Assembly (NCBI GenBank): GCA_024742995.1
Contig: JANSXK010000008.1
Coordinates: forward strand, 1-64,000
Direction: 5' to 3'
Origin: Gammaproteobacteria bacterium
GTDB taxonomy: Bacteria; Pseudomonadota; Gammaproteobacteria; Legionellales; Legionellaceae
DNA: 64,000 nt
Below the pieces are notes generated by a model. The model was not told the DNA's origin, ran no database searches, and was given only the letters and a program-made list of their open reading frames with translations. This document shows positions 9,768-17,328 of this stretch, piece by piece; positions within the stretch are counted from its first letter, which is position 1; every line of letters starts with the position of its first letter. The position numbers and the translations under genes were made by a program.

Positions 9768-11008
9768 GAGGAGTGGTGGTTTGTGGGTGCGTTTATTCCT
9801 GATGAATATTCGTTGCAAGCTCGGATACTTATCAAAAGACCGGAAACAAGCAGTAATGCGCCAATAGCAGTGATCACACCCACAATAATTGTAGGTAATT
9901 GCGGGATGGCAAAGAGTGCAAAATGTGGATTATGTAATAGTACGCCTAAACCAATGGTGGTTATTCCTCCTCCGACACTTAGAGAAAACACTGTTGCTGA
10001 GATTAAATTTTTGAGGTGATTATTGGGGGCGTGTGTAGACTGTCGTATGTAGAAAAATTGTGTGGGGTTGTTTTGATACGGATTGGTTACCAGTTGTTTT
10101 GTTTGTGTAGCAGGGTTAGGCAGTTTATTTTCTATGTCTTGTATCATGGCGGCATAATTTTCCCATGTTATGCAGATGTTTTTACCTTCTTTTAAATCTT
10201 GCAGTTTGTTTTGATGTTGCTGCCTAATGTGATTAATCTCATCACGACAAAGATCTAAATTTCCTTTAGCCGTACAAAATAGCTGCATAATCGCACATTG
10301 TTTCGCTTTTTCTAAGGCAAGAAGTTGGTTGATTGATTTGCACCAGGGTTCTTCTGCATATTGTTGAAGAAATGCCTGGGCAGCAGGATCAGTAATAGTG
10401 GCGCCGCGTTTTACCAGCAATGCTACGGTAGGGAAAGATTTGCTTTTTACAGCGAGTGTAAAGGCCATCGTAGAGGATTGGAGATCATAGCAGCATTGAT
10501 CGGTGTAGATGGTACCCTCAGATAACATGTGAGCAACGGTTTGGTCATCACCTTTCTTGAGTGCTTCAATAAAGTTTCCATTAAAAATTATCTTATGGTT
10601 ATCAACACACTCAGCGGGATCATGTGTGCCGGGATGTTGATACTGCCATAAGAGTTGTTTCATTTGTTCATAATACGGACTGTCATCGGGAATTAAATTG
10701 ATAGGGTTTCGGTCCAAATATCCGCTAAAGGGATTGGCGCCCATCAGTAAAAATAATTCAAGTAAAACAGGTTTTTCAAATTGAATGGCAATGCCCGTGG
10801 GTGTCCAACCTGAACGGATGTCTATTTGCTGTCCATCTGATTGTCGGGTGAATCGTACGCCAAATGATGGGGCTTGGTTAATGTCAAACTCGAGGTTTTC
10901 TATTGATAAGTCTTGATATTGATCGTTTACTATCGCTTTATATACATCAAAGCAGGCGCGGTTTTTATTAAAGTCCGCTGTTGATATAGTCTTCATATTA
11001 GTACTCAT
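9752..11008 (-). CDS. Ankyrin-like repeat protein with C-terminal membrane hairpin, candidate effector
   Basis: A 418-residue protein without a close family I can name. Two ankyrin-like units are visible (GWTPTGIAIQFEKPVLLELFLLMGAN around residues 68-93, and FTLAVKSKSFPTVALLVKRGA around 180-200). A helical, charged middle part follows, then two long hydrophobic segments near the C-terminus (about 335-360 and 365-395) and a polar tail. The mix of ankyrin repeats and a C-terminal membrane hairpin is common among Dot/Icm substrates, so an effector role is inferred from context only. A second in-frame ATG at 10996 is possible. Confidence 0.65.
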   Translation of the reverse strand: MSTNMKTISTADFNKNRACFDVYKAIVNDQYQDLSIENLEFDINQAPSFGVRFTRQSDGQQIDIRSGWTPTGIAIQFEKPVLLELFLLMGANPFSGYLDRNPINLIPDDSPYYEQMKQLLWQYQHPGTHDPAECVDNHKIIFNGNFIEALKKGDDQTVAHMLSEGTIYTDQCCYDLQSSTMAFTLAVKSKSFPTVALLVKRGATITDPAAQAFLQQYAEEPWCKSINQLLALEKAKQCAIMQLFCTAKGNLDLCRDEINHIRQQHQNKLQDLKEGKNICITWENYAAMIQDIENKLPNPATQTKQLVTNPYQNNPTQFFYIRQSTHAPNNHLKNLISATVFSLSVGGGITTIGLGVLLHNPHFALFAIPQLPTIIVGVITAIGALLLVSGLLISIRACNEYSSGINAPTNHHSSQQSP

Positions 11009-11144
11009 TCAAAAATTTTGATACCAGGGTAACATTGGATTATAATTTTGTCAAACAATTTAAAATAAATACAATTTGAGCGCTTGTTTTGAAAAAAGAA
11101 ACGGGTTGTCACAAGTGGTGTAATGGGCGGTAAATTTTGATGGC

Positions 11145-12035
11145 TTAGAGTGATTTAGAGGATTTTGCCATGTATTCATGGCCAAGTGCCTTGATGATCA
11201 CTCCGCGGCTATTTTCAAATGAGATATGGCTTAAAAGTTCTTTGTTGGGACAAAACTCAAAGCTAAACACTGCTTTTTTAGATTTGAATTTTTTATTAAG
11301 ATCATGCTTTGTGGGTAAGGGATTTGTGGTGGACCACGAATCTAAAAACTGCACATAAGGGTTATCTTGCTCGTCGTTCAATATCAGGGCGTTAAAAACA
11401 TGGCCTATTTCTCCAAAAATCTGGACGGCATATCCTGATGCGCTAATTTTAAAAAGCACTTCATTTGTCTGATGGTGACAAGAAATTATTCTTTTTTCTA
11501 ATTGGTTGATGCTATGCGATTTCATGTTTGCAAGAGGGCATTTTTTTTCTTCTATCGCATTTGATTTTGTTTCATCATCGCTTGCATGATAGCCACTGAG
11601 GTATTGGCCAAGTAGTTGCCTATGGATGGTGCTTGCCCCTTTCCAAGGAGGGTAAATATTACCTGCTGATAAAAAAGAGCCCTCTTGATTCAAAAAATTA
11701 TACATTAAGAGATCGGCTAATAATTCGCAATTACCTGAAAAATGGAAGGTTGCGTCGTTTGTTTCTCGAACATAACGTTCTAATTCTTCTTTAGAGGTAT
11801 GCTCAAGGTCAATGTTAGGATGTTTTTTGTGGGCTCGGAGGGCTTTATATATGCGTCGATCGAATGTTTCACTAGGGGGATAATAATTCGCGTCTGGATC
11901 GACGTGGACATTAATCGTGAAGGAAGTCGTTTTTTCAGGTTTGTTCGGTTTGGGTTTAACAAGCGCTAAAATAACGCCTATCCATGATAGTTTTTTCAAT
12001 CGCTCCTGATCAAATAAGAAAAAAAATGACTTCAC
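11145..12035 (-). CDS. Papain-like fold protein, candidate secreted cysteine protease or toxin
   Basis: A 296-residue protein beginning at a GTG (12035) with GAGAG 7 bp upstream. A possible Cys-His-Asp triad can be read: Cys103 in HFSGNCELLADLL at a helix start, His212 in GEIGHVFNALILN, Asp232 in VQFLDSWSTTNPL. This order and the HVFNAL / DSW contexts resemble the papain-fold toxin (Tox-PL type) domains found in bacterial toxins and effectors. A short hydrophobic stretch lies at residues 16-26. No close relative is recognised; protease, deamidase or transglutaminase-like activity are all possible. It stands alone between the ankyrin-like gene and the aldolase gene. Confidence 0.55.
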   Translation of the reverse strand: MKSFFFLFDQERLKKLSWIGVILALVKPKPNKPEKTTSFTINVHVDPDANYYPPSETFDRRIYKALRAHKKHPNIDLEHTSKEELERYVRETNDATFHFSGNCELLADLLMYNFLNQEGSFLSAGNIYPPWKGASTIHRQLLGQYLSGYHASDDETKSNAIEEKKCPLANMKSHSINQLEKRIISCHHQTNEVLFKISASGYAVQIFGEIGHVFNALILNDEQDNPYVQFLDSWSTTNPLPTKHDLNKKFKSKKAVFSFEFCPNKELLSHISFENSRGVIIKALGHEYMAKSSKSL

Positions 12036-12133
12036 AATAGTGCTCTCTTACGCCAAAAATGACTTTATTTTAATCTATGTATGCAAATTATAGACTATTT
12101 TGGCGTAAAAGAGCGTTTTCTGTATCATATTAC

Positions 12134-12198
12134 CTACGTCCCGTGGCTTGTCCGCGGGACGTAGGGGTAGAAAGATGAGTCCCCACTTTTGTGGGGAC
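12134..12198. terminator. Two strong hairpins downstream of the aldolase gene
   Basis: CTACGTCCCG/CGGGACGTAG (12134-12143 with 12155-12164) and GTCCCCAC TTTT GTGGGGAC (12179-12198) lie within 80 bp of the aldolase stop codon. The second is a perfect 8-bp stem and is the likely terminator for the leftward aldolase gene; the first may be a repeat element or a second terminator. Confidence 0.55.
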
Positions 12199-12210
12199 AA
12201 TGCGTATGTT

Positions 12211-13236
12211 TTACGCGTGTTCAGCAACTTTTGCAGCTGAGGGCTCGTATTCTCCCAGGCATGCTAAGCTGTTCAAGCGTGCGCGATGTATCAGTGCTGC
12301 TTGGGCTTTTTCGACATTGGCAGCTTTGCCTTGCCAAGTTTTGATGCAATCTTCCTGCAGTGCGCGTCCGTAGGAGAAGCTCAAATTCCATGGTTGGTAG
12401 CCGCAAGAATTGATTGCATTTAAATTTTCTGTCGCTTGGTCAGGTGTTTGCCCACCAGAGAGGAAATTGATGCTTGGCACCGCGGGTAAGACCGTGTTGC
12501 CAAAGACGCTCAACGTATAATCAGCAATGTCTTCTGCAGAGCTGAATGGCTTCACCTCTTTGCCACAGGTGACCATGCTGGGTTTTAAAATGATATGTTC
12601 TAATGCGACTTGGTGTAGAAACAAGGCATTAAATACCGCGTGCAAGACCAATTCACAAACTTCTGCACAATGATCGATGCTATGATCGCCATCTATCAGT
12701 ACTTCTGGCTCTACAATGGGTACAATTCCCACCGCTTGGCAAGCGGCAGCGTAGCGTGCTAGATTTTCAGCGCCTGCTTTGATGGCAGCCATGCTGGGTG
12801 TAGACTCAGAAATCGCGTATACATTTCGCCATTTAGCAAATTTGGCCCCTTGTTTTTTAAAGGTGAGCAATCGCTCGGTCAAATCATCTAGGCCTAATGT
12901 GATTTGCTCTTCAGTATTGGACAAAGGGCTTAAGCCTTTGTCGACTTTGATTCCAGATACGATGCCTTTGGCAGCGAACAACTCAGGGACTGTTTGGCCC
13001 TGTTCATCTTTGTTGCCAAAGGTTTCTTCAAATAGGATGACCCCACTGATGTATTGTTCCAGATCAGGAGTTGTGGCTAGTAACAGGCGATAGTCACGGC
13101 GATGTTCTGGTGTATTTTCCAATTGAATCGTCGCAAAGCGTTTTCCAATCGTGCCATTACTCTCATCGGCAGCCAAAATACCTTTGCCGGGTTGTACCAA
13201 ATGGTCAATGGTAGATGATAATTCGTCATAATACAT
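12211..13236 (-). CDS. Class I fructose-bisphosphate aldolase
   Basis: A 341-residue enzyme of the eukaryote-like class I (Schiff-base) aldolases that cleave fructose 1,6-bisphosphate to glyceraldehyde 3-phosphate and dihydroxyacetone phosphate. Visible signatures are GKGILAADESNGTIGKRF, VILFEETFGN, GAKFAKWRNVYAI and the Schiff-base lysine in IILKPSMVTCG, then LPAVPSINFLSGGQTP. The start at 13236 (MYYDEL) has GAGGAC upstream; an in-frame start 42 bp earlier would overlap the previous gene. It follows the ferredoxin-NADP reductase gene by 13 bp on the same strand. Confidence 0.95.
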   Translation of the reverse strand: MYYDELSSTIDHLVQPGKGILAADESNGTIGKRFATIQLENTPEHRRDYRLLLATTPDLEQYISGVILFEETFGNKDEQGQTVPELFAAKGIVSGIKVDKGLSPLSNTEEQITLGLDDLTERLLTFKKQGAKFAKWRNVYAISESTPSMAAIKAGAENLARYAAACQAVGIVPIVEPEVLIDGDHSIDHCAEVCELVLHAVFNALFLHQVALEHIILKPSMVTCGKEVKPFSSAEDIADYTLSVFGNTVLPAVPSINFLSGGQTPDQATENLNAINSCGYQPWNLSFSYGRALQEDCIKTWQGKAANVEKAQAALIHRARLNSLACLGEYEPSAAKVAEHA

Positions 13237-13249
13237 GATGGTATGTCCT

Positions 13250-13990
13250 CTATTTTTTCGATGAAATATATTTTTCACGAACGATTTGTTGAGTAGTAAA
13301 TCCCTGTTCTTTTAAGATCTCAAATGCGTCATCGATCATAGCAGGGTTTCCGCATAAATAAACATAATCTTGTTCAGGATGGAGGTTTAATGCTGCAAAC
13401 CCTTCTTGTACATGACCATGTTGAATGTGGGATTGGCTGGGTTCGCCTTGTTCTCTACTTAAAAAAGCACGGAACGTTACCCGATCAGATTGTGCTGCCC
13501 AATCTAAAAAATCTTGTTCATATAAGAGATCTTGATGCGTTTGCACGCCTTCGAAGACCACGACTTCAATTTTTGGATCATGATCCAAAAGTTGTTGTAG
13601 TGCTGGAATCATAGCCCGGTAGGGGGTGACCCCTGTGCTGGTCGCGACCAAAACGTAGCGTCGTGGTGGTGTTTCTTTGGGGATCAGGCGGCCGAAAGGT
13701 CCTGAAAACTGCACCATATCACCGGCTTTCAGATTAAATAAATAATGAGTCCCTGGTCCAGATTCTACATAACTGGCGGCAAATTCAATGCGGTTGTCTT
13801 TTTGAGGCGCATTGGCAATACTATAGCTACGCCGAAGGATTTTACCCTGATGTTCAAAATTTAAGGTAATAAATTGACCTGGCAGGTAATCAAAGATAGT
13901 GTCTTTAGTATGGTTGAATACAAAATGCTTCACATTGGGTGATAGCATATAGGCGCTTTCTAATTGAAATTGAAACATCTCGATTGGCAT
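13250..13990 (-). CDS. fpr: Ferredoxin/flavodoxin-NADP+ reductase
   Basis: A 246-residue flavoprotein. The FAD-binding barrel carries RRSYSIANAPQ and the adjacent FAASYVESGPGTHYLF segment; the NAD(P)-binding half has the GVTPYRAMIPAL motif and YLCGNPAMIDDAFEIL, with the protein ending in REKYISSKK. It moves electrons between NADPH and ferredoxin or flavodoxin. First gene of a probable two-gene operon with the aldolase, divergent from the IcmC-like gene with 68 bp between them. Confidence 0.9.
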   Translation of the reverse strand: MPIEMFQFQLESAYMLSPNVKHFVFNHTKDTIFDYLPGQFITLNFEHQGKILRRSYSIANAPQKDNRIEFAASYVESGPGTHYLFNLKAGDMVQFSGPFGRLIPKETPPRRYVLVATSTGVTPYRAMIPALQQLLDHDPKIEVVVFEGVQTHQDLLYEQDFLDWAAQSDRVTFRAFLSREQGEPSQSHIQHGHVQEGFAALNLHPEQDYVYLCGNPAMIDDAFEILKEQGFTTQQIVREKYISSKK

Positions 13991-14058
13991 GATATATGAT
14001 TAGTAGTGATGAGAATCCTTATAGTAAGCCAAAAATAATACTTTGCAAGAGCTAATTT

Positions 14059-14610
14059 ATGACTGACTTGATCGCAATGTTCGCTAATCTGAGTCAATCT
14101 CTGCCATCGGTACAGGCGATGCTTGGGGGTGTGTCTTATGTTTTCGGTATGATATGTATCATCAGTGGCATCATGCGCTTTAAAGAAAATGCCGACAAAG
14201 GGCAGGGTGGTGGTGGATCTAAATCTCATATGACGATTCCTACCGCGTACGTGCTTGCGGGTTCAGCTTTGTTGTTTTTGCCCACAACCTTCGATGCTTT
14301 TTCTAATACATTATTCGGTAGTGGTAGCTCAGTACTCCAGTATGCGGGCTATCAACCTTATGATATTTATAGCGCCATGACGATTCTGATTGAAACGATT
14401 GGTATTATTTGGGTGATTCGTGGTTGTGTGCTGCTAGCACATGCCAGTCATCCTGAAGGTGGGCAAGAAGGATCCAAAGGATTTGGTTTCAAAGGATTTT
14501 TGTTTGTCGTTGCCGGTATTTTCGCAATTAATTTTCATTCGACAGTGGATATGATGGATACCGTCATGAATTACCTCATCGATCTAAGCTCGGGCGGCGA
14601 GCCTTCGTAA
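14059..14610 (+). CDS. icmC: IcmC/DotE-like inner-membrane component of the Dot/Icm type IVB secretion system
   Basis: A 183-residue protein with four hydrophobic segments, an N-terminal VSQSLPSVQAMLGGVSYVFG-like first helix region, a Gly/Lys loop (KGQGGGGSKSH), the conserved LAGSALLFLPTTFDAFSNTLFG segment and a C-terminal KGFLFVVAGIFAINF helix. This layout matches the related IcmC (DotE), DotV and IcmV small membrane proteins of Legionella and Coxiella. Other dot/icm genes are not present in the window, so it may be an isolated paralogue. IcmC versus DotV is not resolved by eye. It precedes a kinase-like effector candidate by 67 bp on the same strand. Confidence 0.7.
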   Translation: MTDLIAMFANLSQSLPSVQAMLGGVSYVFGMICIISGIMRFKENADKGQGGGGSKSHMTIPTAYVLAGSALLFLPTTFDAFSNTLFGSGSSVLQYAGYQPYDIYSAMTILIETIGIIWVIRGCVLLAHASHPEGGQEGSKGFGFKGFLFVVAGIFAINFHSTVDMMDTVMNYLIDLSSGGEPS

Positions 14611-14677
14611 CGCAAAATCATGCAAATTAGACCAAAAAGACTATAATTAATACATATTGAACTTTTGATGTATTGAT

Positions 14678-16456
14678 ATGCAGGATTTGCGTGACAAAGG
14701 ATTTTTTTATAGTGATGCGGAAGATTTGAAACGCGAGTTCAAATTAGCAGAAACTTATTTTCAAAATCATCCAAATGAGATCAAAATTCGTCGTGAACAA
14801 TGGCGAAAAATGATGCCAGATCATCCCCCCAAGCACTCTTATATGAATTTCGGAGCAGGAAAAATCATTGCCTTTGCTACCAAAGCAAGGCGCAGAGATG
14901 CAGAACATCGCATTGGATATGGGACGTTTGGGTATGTTAAATATGGCTTAGATCAAGAAGGGAAAATTTATGGCATCAAAATTGAAAAAACCAATACCGA
15001 ATCACAACAAAAAGAAACCCAAATCAGCCGTGATCGCGATGTCATGGTGGCTGATAAGCAAATAAGAAGCACTGACGGGCGAGAAAAGTATTATAGCGCA
15101 CTGGTTTATCTTGGAGATTCTTTGGATAAAAGATTACGGTATGGACCAGCATTTACGCTCGCTCAAAAAAATAATATCGCCAGAAAAATTGCTTGGCAAT
15201 TGCATCAATTCCACACAGGAAAAGGTGCTTTGAGTGGCCAGGGGTACGCACATTTTGATCTCAAGCCTGATAATGTCGTAATTGATGACAAGGGTCAGGT
15301 TCGTTTGATTGATTATGGGTTTGCGCAATTGGTCACGGCACCTATTGTTGACCACACTGGTTCGGCATATTATTTGCCAACCATTCAAGGCCAACAATAT
15401 CACGAGGCCATGCAGCAAGAAGATAGGTCTCTAACAGATCAGATTGCCGGTGATATTTTACGTCAGATGCAAGCATTGGGACCGGAAGGTACGGATGTGT
15501 TTGCATTTAAAAGAACCTTATATTCAGCAGAGCCGGACAAATCGCAAGATGCGTGTCTTTTTACAGATGGAGAATATGCACAATTACCTGAGGCATTGCA
15601 GACGCTAATCAAAACAGGTAGTTCTCAAAACCCGGCTGATTTTGAGCATGCGGTGCAACAACATCACACGGCATTGGATATGGTGTATGGCATGCTTGCG
15701 CCACAATTATCTGCCGTGCTTAAAGAGGAGATACAAACGACCGCACAAAAAGAGCTGATAGGTGGGTTGTTTGCTCATTTAGACGAATTGGAAGCATGGA
15801 TGCAGGTTGATCCTGGACTCAAAGCCGAGATGTTGGCTCGCTATCAGGCTCGCATTGCACAGGCACAAAAATGGAGTGATATTGTGGATCTTGAAAAAGA
15901 GTTGGGGCAAATGACGCAATGTTTGGCACAAATGATGTTGATTGATAGTGCTCAGTTTGGGATGGAAGATGTGCAAATGCAGCAATTTATTAGAGAACAT
16001 TCAGGGCGGCTTTATCGGGGGGAGGATGTTCAGGAAACATTGTCACAGGCATTACGCGCAGTACAATCAGAAGAGTATTTGCGTGTCCAAGGTGTATTGA
16101 CCGAATTGTCTGACAAGGTACAAGATATAGATTTAGGTTTGGGTCGTCGGCCTTTATTTGGATCTAGTCAAGGATTACAAGAAAAAATCTCAACGATTGA
16201 ATCAGCGTTAATACAGATTCCTATCTTGGAACGAGGTCATATTTTGAGTGATGCGACCAATCCTCATAGTGTTGTGGTGCAAAGCGAATGCCGTAAACGG
16301 TATTATGGGATGTATAAGGGTATCAGGTTGCCTGATTCGAACGCTGAATCATCACAGATCACGGCAAAATTTAGGCGTTTTAAAGCATTACTTCGTCCTG
16401 AATCAGATTCTGATTCCGAGAATAAAGAAAATATTGGAAATATTTCTAAACACTAA
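14678..16456 (+). CDS. Eukaryotic-like Ser/Thr protein kinase, candidate Dot/Icm effector
   Basis: A 592-residue protein with an N-terminal kinase domain: glycine loop IGYGTFGYVKYG (79-90), invariant Lys101 in YGIKIEK, catalytic loop AHFDLKPDNVVI (Asp194, Lys196, Asn199) and a DYG triplet at 212-214 in place of DFG. All catalytic residues are therefore present. The C-terminal half is charged and helical, without a recognised domain, and ends in an acidic Ser/Asp-rich tail, a feature compatible with a translocation signal. Legionella has a set of secreted kinases (LegK family) with this general plan; the effector role is inferred. It overlaps the convergent DUF3579 gene by 4 bp. Confidence 0.75.
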   Translation: MQDLRDKGFFYSDAEDLKREFKLAETYFQNHPNEIKIRREQWRKMMPDHPPKHSYMNFGAGKIIAFATKARRRDAEHRIGYGTFGYVKYGLDQEGKIYGIKIEKTNTESQQKETQISRDRDVMVADKQIRSTDGREKYYSALVYLGDSLDKRLRYGPAFTLAQKNNIARKIAWQLHQFHTGKGALSGQGYAHFDLKPDNVVIDDKGQVRLIDYGFAQLVTAPIVDHTGSAYYLPTIQGQQYHEAMQQEDRSLTDQIAGDILRQMQALGPEGTDVFAFKRTLYSAEPDKSQDACLFTDGEYAQLPEALQTLIKTGSSQNPADFEHAVQQHHTALDMVYGMLAPQLSAVLKEEIQTTAQKELIGGLFAHLDELEAWMQVDPGLKAEMLARYQARIAQAQKWSDIVDLEKELGQMTQCLAQMMLIDSAQFGMEDVQMQQFIREHSGRLYRGEDVQETLSQALRAVQSEEYLRVQGVLTELSDKVQDIDLGLGRRPLFGSSQGLQEKISTIESALIQIPILERGHILSDATNPHSVVVQSECRKRYYGMYKGIRLPDSNAESSQITAKFRRFKALLRPESDSDSENKENIGNISKH

Positions 16457-16764
16457 GGCGTATCTTCTTGCCCTTGTTCATCTTCTTCTTTTTCGCCACA
16501 AATGTTCAAATGATTGGCTTTGGCAAATTCTAAGATAGACTGGTAAATTTGCGGACTTGACTCTTTGAGTTTCTGATCGAGTAAAATACATTTATAACCT
16601 TCATCATTCACACTTGGTTGTAACAAAGGGGAATATTTAATCCGGCTGTTTTTGAAGCTCGCAAGGGCACCGCTCATGCGCTCTGCCCAATCGCGCGGGC
16701 GGAATTCTTTTCCTTGAGTGGTGACGCCTTCAATGATAATTTGTTTTTTTTCGCGATCAGCCAT
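16453..16764 (-). CDS. DUF3579 family protein
   Basis: About 103 residues, beginning MADREKKQIIIEGVTTQGK with the conserved FRPRDWAERMSGALASF core, characteristic of the DUF3579 family of small soluble beta/gammaproteobacterial proteins of unknown function. The C-terminal EEDEQGQED tail is acidic. A start two codons upstream (16770) is equally possible as neither has a clear ribosome binding site. Divergent from epmC. Confidence 0.8.
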   Translation of the reverse strand: MADREKKQIIIEGVTTQGKEFRPRDWAERMSGALASFKNSRIKYSPLLQPSVNDEGYKCILLDQKLKESSPQIYQSILEFAKANHLNICGEKEEDEQGQEDTP

Positions 16765-16821
16765 GAGCATTTTCGATAAAAATAGATGGTTAATGATACC
16801 ATTTTTTATAATAGGCGCCTA

Positions 16822-17328
16822 ATGATGCATCATCCTGACGATTTGATTCGTTTGTTTGAACAATGTTTTTTGCAGAGTCATCAAACGATATTGGCGTATG
16901 GTACCGATGAACCTGTGTATCTGCCCGCAAATGAGGGACAACCTTGCCACACCATTTTTTTTGCACATGGTTTTTTCAGCTCGGCGCTGCATGAATGCGC
17001 GCATTGGCTCATTGCAGGCAAAGCACGCCGTGTTTTGGAGGATTATGGGTACTGGTATATCCCAGATGGGCGTGATGCAGATCAGCAGGCATTATTTCAG
17101 CAAGTAGAAGTCAAACCCCAGGCATTGGAGTGGGTGTTGTCAAAGGCAGCAGGGTATCGATTTCAATTGAGTGTTGATAATTTGAATGGTGATGTGACAG
17201 GAGCCGAGGACTTCCAAGCAGCAGTGGCCCAGCAAGTACGATGCTACGAACAACAGGGGTTACCCCCTCGAGCGCAACGGTTTCATCAGGCATTATTACG
17301 TCACTATCAAGGGCTCGAAATGACCTAG
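16822..17328 (+). CDS. epmC: Elongation factor P hydroxylase EpmC
   Basis: A 168-residue protein with the family signature TIFFAHGFFSSALHECAHWLIAG (metal-binding His/Glu cluster) and EDYGYWYIPDGRDADQQ. EpmC (YfcM) hydroxylates the beta-lysylated lysine of elongation factor P, the last step after EpmA and EpmB. Starts at either of two adjacent ATGs (16822 or 16825). The 3' end overlaps the convergent recG gene by 33 bp. Confidence 0.9.
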   Translation: MMHHPDDLIRLFEQCFLQSHQTILAYGTDEPVYLPANEGQPCHTIFFAHGFFSSALHECAHWLIAGKARRVLEDYGYWYIPDGRDADQQALFQQVEVKPQALEWVLSKAAGYRFQLSVDNLNGDVTGAEDFQAAVAQQVRCYEQQGLPPRAQRFHQALLRHYQGLEMT

